Program-made: the position numbers and the translations under genes
The notes under the pieces: model-generated
Databases searched by the model: none
What the model was told of the DNA's origin: nothing
What the model saw: the letters and a program-made list of their open reading frames with translations, nothing else
Part shown: one piece after another, positions 1 to 7,951 of the stretch
Position numbering within the stretch: the first letter of the stretch is position 1
Layout of the letters: each line of letters opens with the position of its first letter
NCBI GenBank assembly: GCA_946415705.1
Contig: CAMKTN010000029.1
Location: 1 to 33,879 of the forward strand
Source: an uncultured Prevotellaceae bacterium
GTDB lineage: Bacteria; Bacteroidota; Bacteroidia; Bacteroidales; Bacteroidaceae
Length of the DNA: 33,879 bases
Direction of reading: 5' to 3'

Positions 1-54
1 GGCCCCCATCGTCAGGAGGCAAGTCAGACTTGTTTTCATCAGTATTTGTTTCAT
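1..54 (-). CDS. start of a secreted protein (partial, runs off the left edge)
   Basis: Eighteen codons are visible, reading MKQILMKTSLTCLLTMGA. This is a basic start followed by a hydrophobic run, as in a signal peptide. A full TTTG-N20-TAACTTTG promoter lies just upstream. The -7 box ends only 8 bases before the first ATG (52-54), so the transcript would have almost no leader. The second ATG (37-39, giving MKTSLTCLL...) is therefore also a credible start. The mature protein is outside the window and no function can be assigned. Confidence 0.5.
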   Translation of the reverse strand, partial: MKQILMKTSLTCLLTMGA

Positions 55-62
55 ATTTGCTG

Positions 63-94
63 CAAAGTTAGAGAAAAGAAACAATCCCCACAAA
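63..94 (-). promoter_or_regulatory. Bacteroidetes-type promoter of the leftmost gene
   Basis: On the minus strand TTTG (94-91) is followed by 20 bases and then TAACTTTG (70-63). This matches the known Bacteroidetes sigma-ABfr form TTTG-N19-21-TAnnTTTG. Transcription would start near position 56. Confidence 0.7.
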
Positions 95-128
95 ATTATT
101 TTTACAAAAAACGACAATCCCCACAAAA
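81..128. repeat. two 15-bp direct repeats over the promoter -33 region
   Basis: ACAATCCCCACAAAA occurs at 81-95 and again at 114-128, exactly 33 bp apart, or about three helical turns. The first copy overlaps the -33 element of the promoter for the leftmost gene. The spacing would suit a dimeric regulator, but that is inference. Confidence 0.5.
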
Positions 129-185
129 ATTTCTAATTGGATTTTTTATACATTCCCCATAGATCTGATTCTACAGAATCCACTC

Positions 186-278
186 TTCCCTCATCCTTCT
201 TCCCTCATCCTTCTTCCCTCATCCTTCTTCCCTCATCCTTCTTCCCTCTTCCCTCTTCCATCTTCCCTCTTCCATCTT
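186..278. repeat. polypyrimidine tandem repeat (14-bp unit x4, then degenerate units)
   Basis: TTCCCTCATCCTTC is repeated four times without change at 186-241, followed by degenerate CCCTCTTCCATCTT units to 278. The last 26 bases (253-278) recur exactly at 1262-1287, on the other side of the hicAB genes. The stretch lacks a convincing gene; short open frames here are only translated repeats. Confidence 0.85.
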
Positions 279-403
279 TCACTCCCAACCCTCATCATCA
301 TTGCTTTCCATATAGCGGCTCATGCCGTTGTCGTCCATGTCATCCTCTGATGCTGGATCAAAGTGGCACATGTCAAGTTGGACTTTTTTCACCCCACGCC
401 CCA

Positions 404-438
404 CAAAAAAGATGTGCCTCACAGCATGAAGCACATCT
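404..438 (-). terminator. Rho-independent terminator of hicA-hicB
   Basis: On the minus strand AGATGTGC (438-431) pairs with GCACATCT (417-410) across a 13-base loop and is followed directly by a run of T (410-405). It lies 28 bases after the hicB stop codon. Confidence 0.8.
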
Positions 439-466
439 CTGTTTCGATGTCATAAAAAGACTACGC

Positions 467-814
467 CTACAACGCGGCCACGTGTCTCAGTTCCTCCCTG
501 ATGGCTTTGTTGATAAACTCATTGATGGTCGTCCCCGTTGCCGAGACGAATGACGCTACGCGCGAATGCAGTTCCGACGACATCCGCAGATTCAATCGCC
601 CGCTATAAGGCTTAGCAGGTTCCACACCATCAGCCTTGCAGCCCTCCAGATAGCTGTCCACGCCCGCCTCGAAATCCTTGCGGAGCTCATCCAGCGTCTG
701 ACCCTCATACAAGATCAGCGCCTTGCTCATGCCCTGTACCTTGCCGAACAGGCAGTCGTCTTCCTTGCTATATTCAACACTGCCTTTATAACCTTTATAT
801 TCAAGAAAATCCAT
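467..814 (-). CDS. hicB: HicB-family antitoxin
   Basis: This 115-residue protein fits the HicB antitoxin layout. The N-terminal half (about 1-60) is the degenerate RNase-H-like fold typical of HicB: YKGSVEYSKEDDCLFGKVQGM followed by a segment like FxxxVDxYLExC. The C-terminal half (about 70-115) looks like a ribbon-helix-helix DNA-binding domain (SGRLNLRMSSELHSRVASFV then TTINEFINKAI). The antitoxin is expected to neutralise the adjacent HicA mRNA interferase and to repress the shared promoter. The gene starts 8 bases after the hicA stop, so the order is toxin then antitoxin, as in classical hicAB loci. A terminator follows at 404-438. Confidence 0.9.
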   Translation of the reverse strand: MDFLEYKGYKGSVEYSKEDDCLFGKVQGMSKALILYEGQTLDELRKDFEAGVDSYLEGCKADGVEPAKPYSGRLNLRMSSELHSRVASFVSATGTTINEFINKAIREELRHVAAL

Positions 815-822
815 CGTCGTTT

Positions 823-1080
823 CTATATTAAGTGATTACTCTTCAAATGCAGATAAATTGCCTTCACCATCCACTCTTTCATGATGCTGCCGGGGTGCGG
901 GCGATGTATGTCGATGTAAATGCCCGTCGCCTCATTCTTGAATCTCACGCGAGAGCCTGATGTTGCCCCTTTGTTGTGAACCTCGTAGCCGAAGTGTGAC
1001 AACAGGATAATCGTCTCCTCGTACGTAAAATCCTTTGGCCGCTTCTTGAAGCGTTCGACTAATTTATCCTTTGAACTCAT
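823..1080 (-). CDS. hicA: HicA-family toxin (mRNA interferase)
   Basis: This 85-residue protein starts MSSKDKLVERFKKRPKDFTY and has the small double-stranded-RNA-binding-like fold expected of HicA: a helix (KLVERFKKRP), a segment with YEETIILLSHFGYEV, the loop NKGATSGSRVRF, and a C-terminal HRPHPG motif followed by a helix. HicA toxins cleave mRNA and are held in check by HicB. The loop carries GSR where many HicA proteins have GSH; the Bacteroidetes branch commonly has this form as far as I recall. An ATG 36 bases further up (1116) is in frame, but it falls inside the promoter spacer. The start at 1080 is therefore preferred. Confidence 0.88.
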   Translation of the reverse strand: MSSKDKLVERFKKRPKDFTYEETIILLSHFGYEVHNKGATSGSRVRFKNEATGIYIDIHRPHPGSIMKEWMVKAIYLHLKSNHLI

Positions 1081-1102
1081 TCGTATTACTTGTTTTCGGC
1101 GG

Positions 1103-1134
1103 CAAAGGTACCACAAATGGTACTAACCGCCAAA
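1103..1134 (-). promoter_or_regulatory. hicAB promoter with an operator-like palindrome
   Basis: TTTG (1134-1131), a 20-base spacer and TACCTTTG (1110-1103) match the Bacteroidetes promoter. A perfect palindrome, GTACCA-N4-TGGTAC (1108-1123), overlaps the edge of the -7 box and the spacer. This is where the HicB ribbon-helix-helix domain would be expected to bind for autoregulation. The binding is inferred; the promoter match and palindrome are seen. Confidence 0.75.
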
Positions 1135-1242
1135 TTTTTGCCACAGATTTTCAAGCATCGCACAAAAATTCCCGACGACCTCAAAGCCGCCGGGATTATA
1201 GGAGATTTTATCATGGGGGAAAGCGTGACGCTTCTTGTCTGT

Positions 1243-1390
1243 ATCCTACATCAAACCACAACTCTTCCATCTTCCCTCTTCCATCTTCATCGTTCCACAC
1301 CTTATTATATATTATACGATACTTACTGTAATCGTATCCATCGTGAAGCTTCTAAGGCTATGCTGGTTTAATGCAGGTTTGATGTAGGAT
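1243..1390. repeat. gene-free stretch bounded by a 15-bp perfect inverted repeat
   Basis: The stretch 1140-1539 has no convincing gene. Within it, ATCCTACATCAAACC (1243-1257) is the exact reverse complement of 1376-1390, leaving 118 bases between the arms. Inside sits a smaller hairpin, ATACGAT-N10-ATCGTAT (1314-1337), and the second copy of the 26-base pyrimidine repeat (1262-1287). It could be a MITE-like remnant or a small RNA. No target-site duplication is obvious. Confidence 0.55.
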
Positions 1391-1482
1391 TGAAATTATG
1401 CAATCCGCTAACCTTCGGCTGATTAGACGCAAAATGATGAAGGTATGTCAAATTCATGAGCAGCAAGCTTCATCGCCTTACA

Positions 1483-1514
1483 CAGCAGGCTGCATCGGGT
1501 GATGCAGCCTGCTG
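1483..1514 (-). terminator. perfect 14-bp hairpin after the secreted-protein operon
   Basis: CAGCAGGCTGCATC (1483-1496) and its exact reverse complement (1501-1514) flank a 4-base loop. It lies 25 bases beyond the stop codon of the last operon gene. There is no T-run on the exit side, so it may act as a 3'-end stabiliser or a non-canonical terminator. Confidence 0.6.
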
Positions 1515-1539
1515 GATATTATACGCCTAAGGTCACACC

Positions 1540-1728
1540 CTACCATTGATATTCGAATTCAAATGGGTTTTCCTTGGTGCTGGGATCGAGAGTTCCAGCT
1601 TGGTCAACACCACCGTAACCGATACCGTTGTTGCTTGTGACACCACTTGTGGCCAAAGGCATTACCGATTCTGCCTGCTCAACCTGAATTTCAGGGATTA
1701 TATATATCTTCTTCATGACCGCTCTCAT
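1540..1728 (-). CDS. small Bacteroidales peptide, last gene of the secreted operon
   Basis: The peptide has 62 residues if it starts at 1728, where its ATG overlaps the upstream TGA as ATGA. It has 58 if it starts at the in-frame ATG at 1716 (MKKIYIIPEIQVEQ...). The second form resembles short Bacteroidales peptides that begin MKKxYIxPxxxV and continue with a glycine/serine/aspartate-rich tail, often beside large surface proteins. No signal peptide, lipobox or known domain is visible. The tight overlap suggests translational coupling to the cohesin-like gene. Function is unknown; the family resemblance is from memory. Confidence 0.65.
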   Translation of the reverse strand: MRAVMKKIYIIPEIQVEQAESVMPLATSGVTSNNGIGYGGVDQAGTLDPSTKENPFEFEYQW

Positions 1729-2855
1729 TTCATTATTTTTTTCCCGTTTATGATATATACACCATGATTCCGCATCTCTGAAACGCGACGACCACTCAGG
1801 TCAAAGGCCTGTGGCAGAGGAGTCTCCACGTGAATATCGTTGACTTGCGTCGCAACGCCATCGACATCGAGATTGAACTTAACGGACGCGACATCGTAGT
1901 ACGCATCCAAGACATCACGGAACTCAAAGAAACCACGGAATGCCTTGATAGAAGTAGCACCTGTGGAGTACCAAAACTTATTGCCGCTGAGGAACAAATT
2001 TTCTTCCGGAACTTTCGTAGCGACATAGGTTCCATAAAAGTAGCCACGCTGCGATGCTTTCTTGCCTACTTGTACTACAGGCTCTTCCTCGGGTTCCAGC
2101 GTCACGCCATCGAATGTGGCTTCCGCCACCGCCTCACTCACCATGATGAGCATAGGCGTGTTAGCCTCAATGCCGTCCTCCGCGTCTGCCTCAGTGAAGG
2201 TGACGTTGATGGCCACGATGGCCCCGTCATCATCCTCCTCGCTCTCCCAACCCGTGAATGCCGACAAGCGAACATCATTGCCGAAGGCCGCCTTCACCTG
2301 CTCGCCCGTCGCCGTGAACGGCAGGCAGATCGTGCTCCATTCATTGGCTTTGATGGTGCGCTTCAACCGAATGTTGACATCCGAGACTTCCAACAGCATT
2401 TCATCTGAGGTCTCATCAAGGGTGATGTAGTCGGACACGGTGACATTGAACGTTGTCTCCTCCACATTCTTTCCGTTTATACGGACGTTGGTGAGGGTGA
2501 TAGCATATGTGCCTAATTCAACACTGGCATCTGCCGTTAGTTCAATACTTGCGATATCGCCTTCCCCACTAAAAGCCTTGTCCGACGTGCTGATGGCACT
2601 TACGCCCTCGCTTCCTGCAGAGAAAATAGCGGCCCATGCTGTCGTAGCAGTTGCGCCACTGATAGCAAATTTACCTGATGGGTCATTAAGTTCAAAATGC
2701 ATCGAGGTCATAGCCTCTGCATCCTGTATGTGGAGCACGAATGTGGATGTATGCCCGCTTTGCAGCATCTCCACATCCCCCACGCTTATTGTCTGTGCGG
2801 CTGCCGTTGAACATACCATCAAGGCAGCCATTAGATTGATTATTTTCTTTTTCAT
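1725..2855 (-). CDS. secreted cohesin-like protein with a C-terminal sorting-type tail
   Basis: This 376-residue protein begins with a clear signal peptide (MKKKIINLMAALMVCSTAAA, cut before QT). Residues about 22-140 read like a cohesin-type beta-sandwich: HIQDAEAMTSMHFELNDP, then IASIELTADASVELGTYAI. The middle (about 165-310) is another beta-rich region with WSTICLPF, a motif frequent in Bacteroidales extracellular proteins. The last 30 residues, with FDLSGRRVSEMRNHGVYIING and then KKIMK, resemble the C-terminal tails of Bacteroidales surface proteins that may be type IX secretion signals. It sits 16 bases after the dockerin-like gene and overlaps the next gene by 4 bases. A structural or binding role at the surface is likely; the ligand is unknown. 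Confidence 0.75.
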   Translation of the reverse strand: MKKKIINLMAALMVCSTAAAQTISVGDVEMLQSGHTSTFVLHIQDAEAMTSMHFELNDPSGKFAISGATATTAWAAIFSAGSEGVSAISTSDKAFSGEGDIASIELTADASVELGTYAITLTNVRINGKNVEETTFNVTVSDYITLDETSDEMLLEVSDVNIRLKRTIKANEWSTICLPFTATGEQVKAAFGNDVRLSAFTGWESEEDDDGAIVAINVTFTEADAEDGIEANTPMLIMVSEAVAEATFDGVTLEPEEEPVVQVGKKASQRGYFYGTYVATKVPEENLFLSGNKFWYSTGATSIKAFRGFFEFRDVLDAYYDVASVKFNLDVDGVATQVNDIHVETPLPQAFDLSGRRVSEMRNHGVYIINGKKIMK

Positions 2856-2871
2856 TGTATCTAATTATTAC

Positions 2872-4392
2872 TCACCAAGGTTTCTCCTTAGCCACTGAAT
2901 AGTCAAGCACGATCTGTGCATTGACCTCCAGTGCATCATTGCTACCGCCAGGGACGTCAATCACCTCAGGCACTTCAAGCTCATCCTTTTTGACAATACC
3001 CGCCGATACATCCAATATCTGCTGAGCATCCACTTCGTTCACCTCATCGTCACCATTCACATCTCCAACCCTAAACACACCTATGAGTCCGTTGCGTGTT
3101 CGTGCGGTCACGGCTGTTCCGTCCGCCATTGTCATCGAAATCTGGTTGATTTTCACCTGATGACGATGGCCGGTGTCAATGGTGTCGGGCAGGAACACGT
3201 CGAAAGTTAACAGAGCCTGAGTAGCTGGTTCTGTTGTGCCACCAATGAAGGTGAAATCCCATAATTGCGCACCTTCCTCGATAATGGAAATGGTATCCAC
3301 TGCCTCGCAGATGGTTACCTCGTAGCCCACGGCCTTGTCGCTCAACACATAGTTGCTTGGATCCACCACAACGCCGGCGGGGAAGGTGATACGAATGTTC
3401 AGGTCTTTCACCACCTGGGTGCTGACCAGATTGATGCCATACTTGAGTGTGTCGCCAGGACGACCCGTCACAGTGTACAGGTAGTAGGCATAATCCGAGA
3501 TGGCTGGCATGTTGGGCTCACCGGGTGAACTGGGATTGAAGACAAACTGGGCATAGAAGTTCATATTCTCCTTACCCATCGTGTAGCTGAACGAGCGCAG
3601 GTTGGTATACAGCTCTCCGTTCAGGTACCAGCCCACAAAGTCATAGCCGCTGTTGGCATAGGCCGTGAAGGTATAAGTGCCGCCTTCGAGGAAGCGACCT
3701 GTGCTGCCATTGTAGTAACCACCGTCGGAACAAGTGGCTGTTACCGTGTGTCGCAGAATGGGGTCGTTGGGTTCAGCCGGCGAGCTGGGATTGAACACGC
3801 AGTTGGCCTTCAGCGTGTCGCCATCAACGGGCATCGTGTAGCTGAACGAAGTGCTCGTGGAAACGGTCTCGCCCTTGCGGTTCGTCCAGCCCTGGAAGCT
3901 GTAGCCACTCTCGATGTAAGCACTCACATTCACGCTCTTCCCAGCCAGATAGCGGCCCGCACCGCTGACTGAGCAGCCTTGCGTGGCCTCCAACCCAAGA
4001 CGGTAGTAGAGCGTAGTGCTTGGTTCGCTGGGCTCACTGGGGTTGCTGGGTGTAAACGCGTAATTGGCAACGAGTGTGTCCGTCAGTTCTGTGTTCACGA
4101 AGTTAAAGGAGGTTGCCGTACTGAGCACATTGCCCTTGGTGTCCGTCCAGTTCCGGAAGGTGTAGCCGGTGTTGACGTAGGCATAGACTTTCACGCTATT
4201 GCCCACGACATACCGCCCCGCACCGGAAACGCTACCAGCGTCGTCGATATTGCGCAAAAGCACAATCCGCGAGTACACGGTCGGCGGGCCAGGCTCCTCA
4301 GGCGACGACGGGTTGAAGTCGCCCTGGGCCTGGGCTGCGGTGTGCCCCATGAGGCACACCACAGCTGTTAACAGAAAACGTATCTTTTTCAT
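2872..4392 (-). CDS. secreted protein with three InlB-B-like repeats, a cohesin-like domain and a dockerin-like end
   Basis: This 506-residue protein has a signal peptide (MKKIRFLLTAVVCLMGHTAAQAQ). Three repeats follow at about 41-113, 128-200 and 213-293, each with a SGAGRYxxGxSVxVxAY-like strand and a GYxFxxW motif. These match divergent InlB B-repeat domains. Each is bracketed by a linker of the form FNPSSPxEP, seen four times. Residues about 300-435 look like a cohesin-type beta-sandwich. The end (438-506) has two dockerin-like calcium-loop helices, VGDVNGDDEVNEVDAQQILD and a second with DALEVNAQIVLD. The gene is 36 bases downstream of the LRR gene and 16 upstream of the cohesin-like gene. 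An adhesive or assembly role is inferred. Confidence 0.75.
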   Translation of the reverse strand: MKKIRFLLTAVVCLMGHTAAQAQGDFNPSSPEEPGPPTVYSRIVLLRNIDDAGSVSGAGRYVVGNSVKVYAYVNTGYTFRNWTDTKGNVLSTATSFNFVNTELTDTLVANYAFTPSNPSEPSEPSTTLYYRLGLEATQGCSVSGAGRYLAGKSVNVSAYIESGYSFQGWTNRKGETVSTSTSFSYTMPVDGDTLKANCVFNPSSPAEPNDPILRHTVTATCSDGGYYNGSTGRFLEGGTYTFTAYANSGYDFVGWYLNGELYTNLRSFSYTMGKENMNFYAQFVFNPSSPGEPNMPAISDYAYYLYTVTGRPGDTLKYGINLVSTQVVKDLNIRITFPAGVVVDPSNYVLSDKAVGYEVTICEAVDTISIIEEGAQLWDFTFIGGTTEPATQALLTFDVFLPDTIDTGHRHQVKINQISMTMADGTAVTARTRNGLIGVFRVGDVNGDDEVNEVDAQQILDVSAGIVKKDELEVPEVIDVPGGSNDALEVNAQIVLDYSVAKEKPW

Positions 4393-4428
4393 ACGCGTAC
4401 ATTATTAATTAGTGCACGACAACATCTC

Positions 4429-7400
4429 TTAGCGCACAACAACCTTGCTAACCTTCTTACCCTGTCGCAGCACATAGACACCAGCCCCGAGGCTCTTGGC
4501 ATTCTTGCCCAGATATTTGCCATCTACGCTGAAGACATCAGTCTGCACACCGTCGCCAGCTCCTTCTGTTTCAGTGATGCCCGTAGCATTGCCCGCAACG
4601 AAGCTCAGCGTGAAGCGTGAGTTGTAGGTACCACTTTCGGCGGCAAAAGAATATGCAGAAGAGGTGATTTCAGTGGTCTCACCTGTCTGGTTGTCGGTAA
4701 TGAACACTTGCGTTGCATCGCAACGGGTCACATTGATGCTGAAGTTGCCTGTGTGTCCGGCATAGAAGCCGAGGTTCACAGTGCCATCACCCATCGGGCG
4801 CTCGTTGATGGCATACTGCGTGCCATCGCTATCAAGCGTGTAGAGCTGCGGCACACTTGTTTCCATGCTCATAAACTTGGTGGCATCGCAGGAGGTTTCA
4901 TAAGCCATGCTGGCCTTCTCGTTCAGCACCACGCGTGTCTGGTCCTCCCATTCGCCGTCGCTGACGGTAAGGTTCACGAGCTGACGGGTGCGCACCTCTG
5001 GGAACTCTGCCTTCACTGCGTTCTGGCTCTCGATGACGGAGGTAAGTTGACGGCCTTGCAGGGGGAAACTGATGGTGTTGTACTCCTCATTGGGGCACTG
5101 CACGAAGAATGCCTCATTGGGACGGATGGCATAGTCGTCATCGGTCAGCGAGTAGGCGGTGTAAGTATTGTTATTTGGACTCCATACTGTAATGGGTGCG
5201 GTGAAGTTCAGGCAATGGTTATTATAGAAGCACTGGTAGGGGTTTCCCACGAGGTTCCAACCTCTGTCACTTGCCGTCTCGCTGGCGTTCACTTCAAGCG
5301 TTTTGATAAACTCATTATTCCTCAGTGTGCCATACTTGTTCTCCGTGTCGGCAGCATAAAACTTTGTCCAAATGTTATTTGTGGTAATGTTTGTCTGGAA
5401 AATGAAGCCTGTACCCGCAGGAATAATACTTGTGCGATCAACATTCTTCCAGTTGCCCGACTTACCATTTGCAGCACGACCAGCACCATCGTAATAGCGG
5501 ATGGCATATTGCGCACCATCACCTGGCTCTATTCTTGATACATCCAAATCAAAAGGTAGGGATACGAAATACCATTTCTTTGCTTCTGTGCCGAAACTCA
5601 AGATATTATCCCCTGTAGCCGTAATATTGTCACAATTATTCAGTAACTGTGTTTTACTACTGCTTGAGCCGGATTGGTTAACTTTTATATTGTTAAATAT
5701 TTGTTCGCCGTCACCATTAATTTTCAGGTAGTTATTCCCTGAATGGATTTCTATGTTTGGCTGTCCACCGAAACGCTCATGATTCAGTATCAAACTGCCA
5801 TAAAGATGAATGTCACCAATAGTGCTGTAGTCGAACGGCTCAATAGCCTTGGCATTGTACCAGTAGCTGTGAAGCTTATACTCGTTCACCAGATAGTGCG
5901 GCACTTGCAGGGTGACAGCAGTGATGTTGCTTAGGGGATATTCGCTGCTGATGGCAATTACGGTAGGTGACTTCAGTTTCACGGTCGTCAGTTTACCACA
6001 ATCCTGGAACACACCGTTAGCCAGCCAGTATTGGTTTATACCCAGTTCCACAGTTTCCATGTTTGTGCAGTTGGCAAAAGCATACTGACCGATGCTCGTA
6101 ACACTCTGTGGGATAACAAGAGACTTATATCCACGTGCATATCCAAACGCCTCTTCACCAATTGTAGTCAATGTTGATGGCAGGGGAGAGTTTATAGCCG
6201 CACAATTATAGAAAGCATATTTTTCTATGGTTTTCAAGCCTTCAGGTAGCGTAGTTTGCATACGATGACAAGTATAAAAAGCTGCTTCTCCTATGGTCTG
6301 AAGTTTCTCTGGCATCACGGCCTCGGTGATATAAGCCCCCCAATAGAAGGTGTTATTAGGTATCCTTGTCAGATTCTTTGGCAACACCAATTTCTCTAAC
6401 CAATACATATAGCTAAAGCAATAACCATCATAAGCCCCTCCATAGAAGTCTGTCATATTTTCGGGCATTATTAGTTCCTTCACATGACTATAGGAAAAAG
6501 CATTTTTACCGACCTTTCTCATAGTGGAGGGCAGGTTGATTTCCTCCACAAAAGAATATCTGAATGCCTCATCTCCCATCGTGGTCAGCCCTTCAGGCAG
6601 CACCACCTTATGCAGGAAATTCATTGTGGTGTCGTTGTAGCTAACCATGAACTGTTTGGCGGGAATCTCCGTGAACTGTGCCTCGCTGAGGTCAAGTTCT
6701 AAGAGCGTGGACATCATCTTGATTCTTCCCCAGTCATCGCTGTTCATCGGTCCCTTCACTTTCAGTCGACGCACATTCTTGATGTGGTCGGTATTATACA
6801 GGACTTCTGTGCCAAGACTACCCGGCTCTAACAGATTAACCGAAATTTGTTGCTTCGACATTACACCCACATCATATAAATAATATTCATCCCAAGAGGA
6901 AGTACTATTTCTTTCGCATGTCCAAGTAATCGTGTGCAGTCCAGGCTCCAGCTCTTCAAAGAAGCGAGTATGTGTTTTGTCCGTCGGATAATTTTGAAAT
7001 TGCTCTTGAGACAAGTATCGTACCTCTTCGCCATCCACATAAACCTTAAACCAATAGCCTCCACCATACAATCCATATACCAACGTGGAAGGTTCCTCCA
7101 CCAAGACGGTGGCACTGATGGAAGATTGGCCTTGACCCCAAATACGCCTCACAAAATAAGTGCTATGGTTATTCAAAGTCCAAGTATAATCTGAATTCTG
7201 TCCGAAACTGCCGTCTGCAGTGTAGAATAGGATTGGCCGCTCGTTCCACCACGGAGCCTGATAGCCAACGGACATAGAAAGAGACTTTCCAAGTGTACTG
7301 GCTGCATTATTAAGTTCTTCATTTGTACTTGCTTCATTGGCATAGATGGCCTCAAACTGGTCAATATAGTAATGATATTCATCAGCCCGACAGAGACGGT

Positions 7401-7932
7401 TATAAAGACGCATTCTTGCTATGTAGTCAAAACTCTCTTCCTCAGCAGGGAGTATCTTCCACACAATATAGCTTGTCGCATCTGCCCGAAGATCGTCATA
7501 GCCTGATACGAAACCCATATACTGGCTTTCATCGTAATAGCTGCTCTTCGGCGTCTGGAAGGTGTAGCCCCCATCAACTTCTGTAATAGAAAAAAGGGTC
7601 TTACTTGAACTATTTGCCTCAATTGTTGAGGATGAAGAGCGGTAAAAGTATCTGTTCGCGTCCGTCAATTTGATGGTGTAGTAGCCGTCATCTGTTGGCG
7701 TAATAGTCACTTTCGTAGCATGGCTACTGAATTGACGAGGATAGATAGTGTAGGTGCTGGCGGAAGGATTATAATGCACGGCTTGGTCATACCCCACATT
7801 GTACAGATAAAACTCGCCTCCGTCTGTTAGTGTTACGGTGGGTTCAGTTGGTGCAACTCTTTCAGCCCATGCATCCTGCACAAGACCTACACTTGCCAAA
7901 ACAACGGCAAGTAACAATCTAATTTTTTTCAT
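4429..7932 (-). CDS. BspA-like leucine-rich-repeat surface protein
   Basis: This 1,167-residue protein starts with a signal peptide (MKKIRLLLAVVLASVGLVQDAWA). Roughly residues 395-690 hold LRR_5/BspA-type repeats: repeated phrases such as LPEGLTTMGDEAFRYS, LPSTMRKVGKNAFSYS, LPEGLKTIEKYAFYNC and IPQSVTSIGQYAFANC. The region before them is beta-rich. Residues about 780-960 have WYFVSLPFDLDVSRI and WNLVGNPYQCFY motifs often seen in Bacteroidales surface proteins. The last 40 residues (FSVDGKYLGKNAKSLGAGVY, then VLRQGKKVSKVVVR) look like a C-terminal sorting tail. BspA proteins bind host or extracellular proteins; the ligand here is unknown. It is the first gene of the leftward operon and lies about 70 bases after the structured RNA. 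Confidence 0.85.
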   Translation of the reverse strand: MKKIRLLLAVVLASVGLVQDAWAERVAPTEPTVTLTDGGEFYLYNVGYDQAVHYNPSASTYTIYPRQFSSHATKVTITPTDDGYYTIKLTDANRYFYRSSSSTIEANSSSKTLFSITEVDGGYTFQTPKSSYYDESQYMGFVSGYDDLRADATSYIVWKILPAEEESFDYIARMRLYNRLCRADEYHYYIDQFEAIYANEASTNEELNNAASTLGKSLSMSVGYQAPWWNERPILFYTADGSFGQNSDYTWTLNNHSTYFVRRIWGQGQSSISATVLVEEPSTLVYGLYGGGYWFKVYVDGEEVRYLSQEQFQNYPTDKTHTRFFEELEPGLHTITWTCERNSTSSWDEYYLYDVGVMSKQQISVNLLEPGSLGTEVLYNTDHIKNVRRLKVKGPMNSDDWGRIKMMSTLLELDLSEAQFTEIPAKQFMVSYNDTTMNFLHKVVLPEGLTTMGDEAFRYSFVEEINLPSTMRKVGKNAFSYSHVKELIMPENMTDFYGGAYDGYCFSYMYWLEKLVLPKNLTRIPNNTFYWGAYITEAVMPEKLQTIGEAAFYTCHRMQTTLPEGLKTIEKYAFYNCAAINSPLPSTLTTIGEEAFGYARGYKSLVIPQSVTSIGQYAFANCTNMETVELGINQYWLANGVFQDCGKLTTVKLKSPTVIAISSEYPLSNITAVTLQVPHYLVNEYKLHSYWYNAKAIEPFDYSTIGDIHLYGSLILNHERFGGQPNIEIHSGNNYLKINGDGEQIFNNIKVNQSGSSSSKTQLLNNCDNITATGDNILSFGTEAKKWYFVSLPFDLDVSRIEPGDGAQYAIRYYDGAGRAANGKSGNWKNVDRTSIIPAGTGFIFQTNITTNNIWTKFYAADTENKYGTLRNNEFIKTLEVNASETASDRGWNLVGNPYQCFYNNHCLNFTAPITVWSPNNNTYTAYSLTDDDYAIRPNEAFFVQCPNEEYNTISFPLQGRQLTSVIESQNAVKAEFPEVRTRQLVNLTVSDGEWEDQTRVVLNEKASMAYETSCDATKFMSMETSVPQLYTLDSDGTQYAINERPMGDGTVNLGFYAGHTGNFSINVTRCDATQVFITDNQTGETTEITSSAYSFAAESGTYNSRFTLSFVAGNATGITETEGAGDGVQTDVFSVDGKYLGKNAKSLGAGVYVLRQGKKVSKVVVR

Positions 7933-7951
7933 TTGCTCAGTTTGTTTATAA

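Noticed and set aside
186-278. possible CRISPR array
   Set aside because: The units are contiguous 14-mers with no spacers and no cas gene nearby; it is a simple tandem repeat.
1221-1233. AAGCGT-G-ACGCTT palindrome
   Set aside because: Short, with no promoter or gene next to it; consistent with chance.
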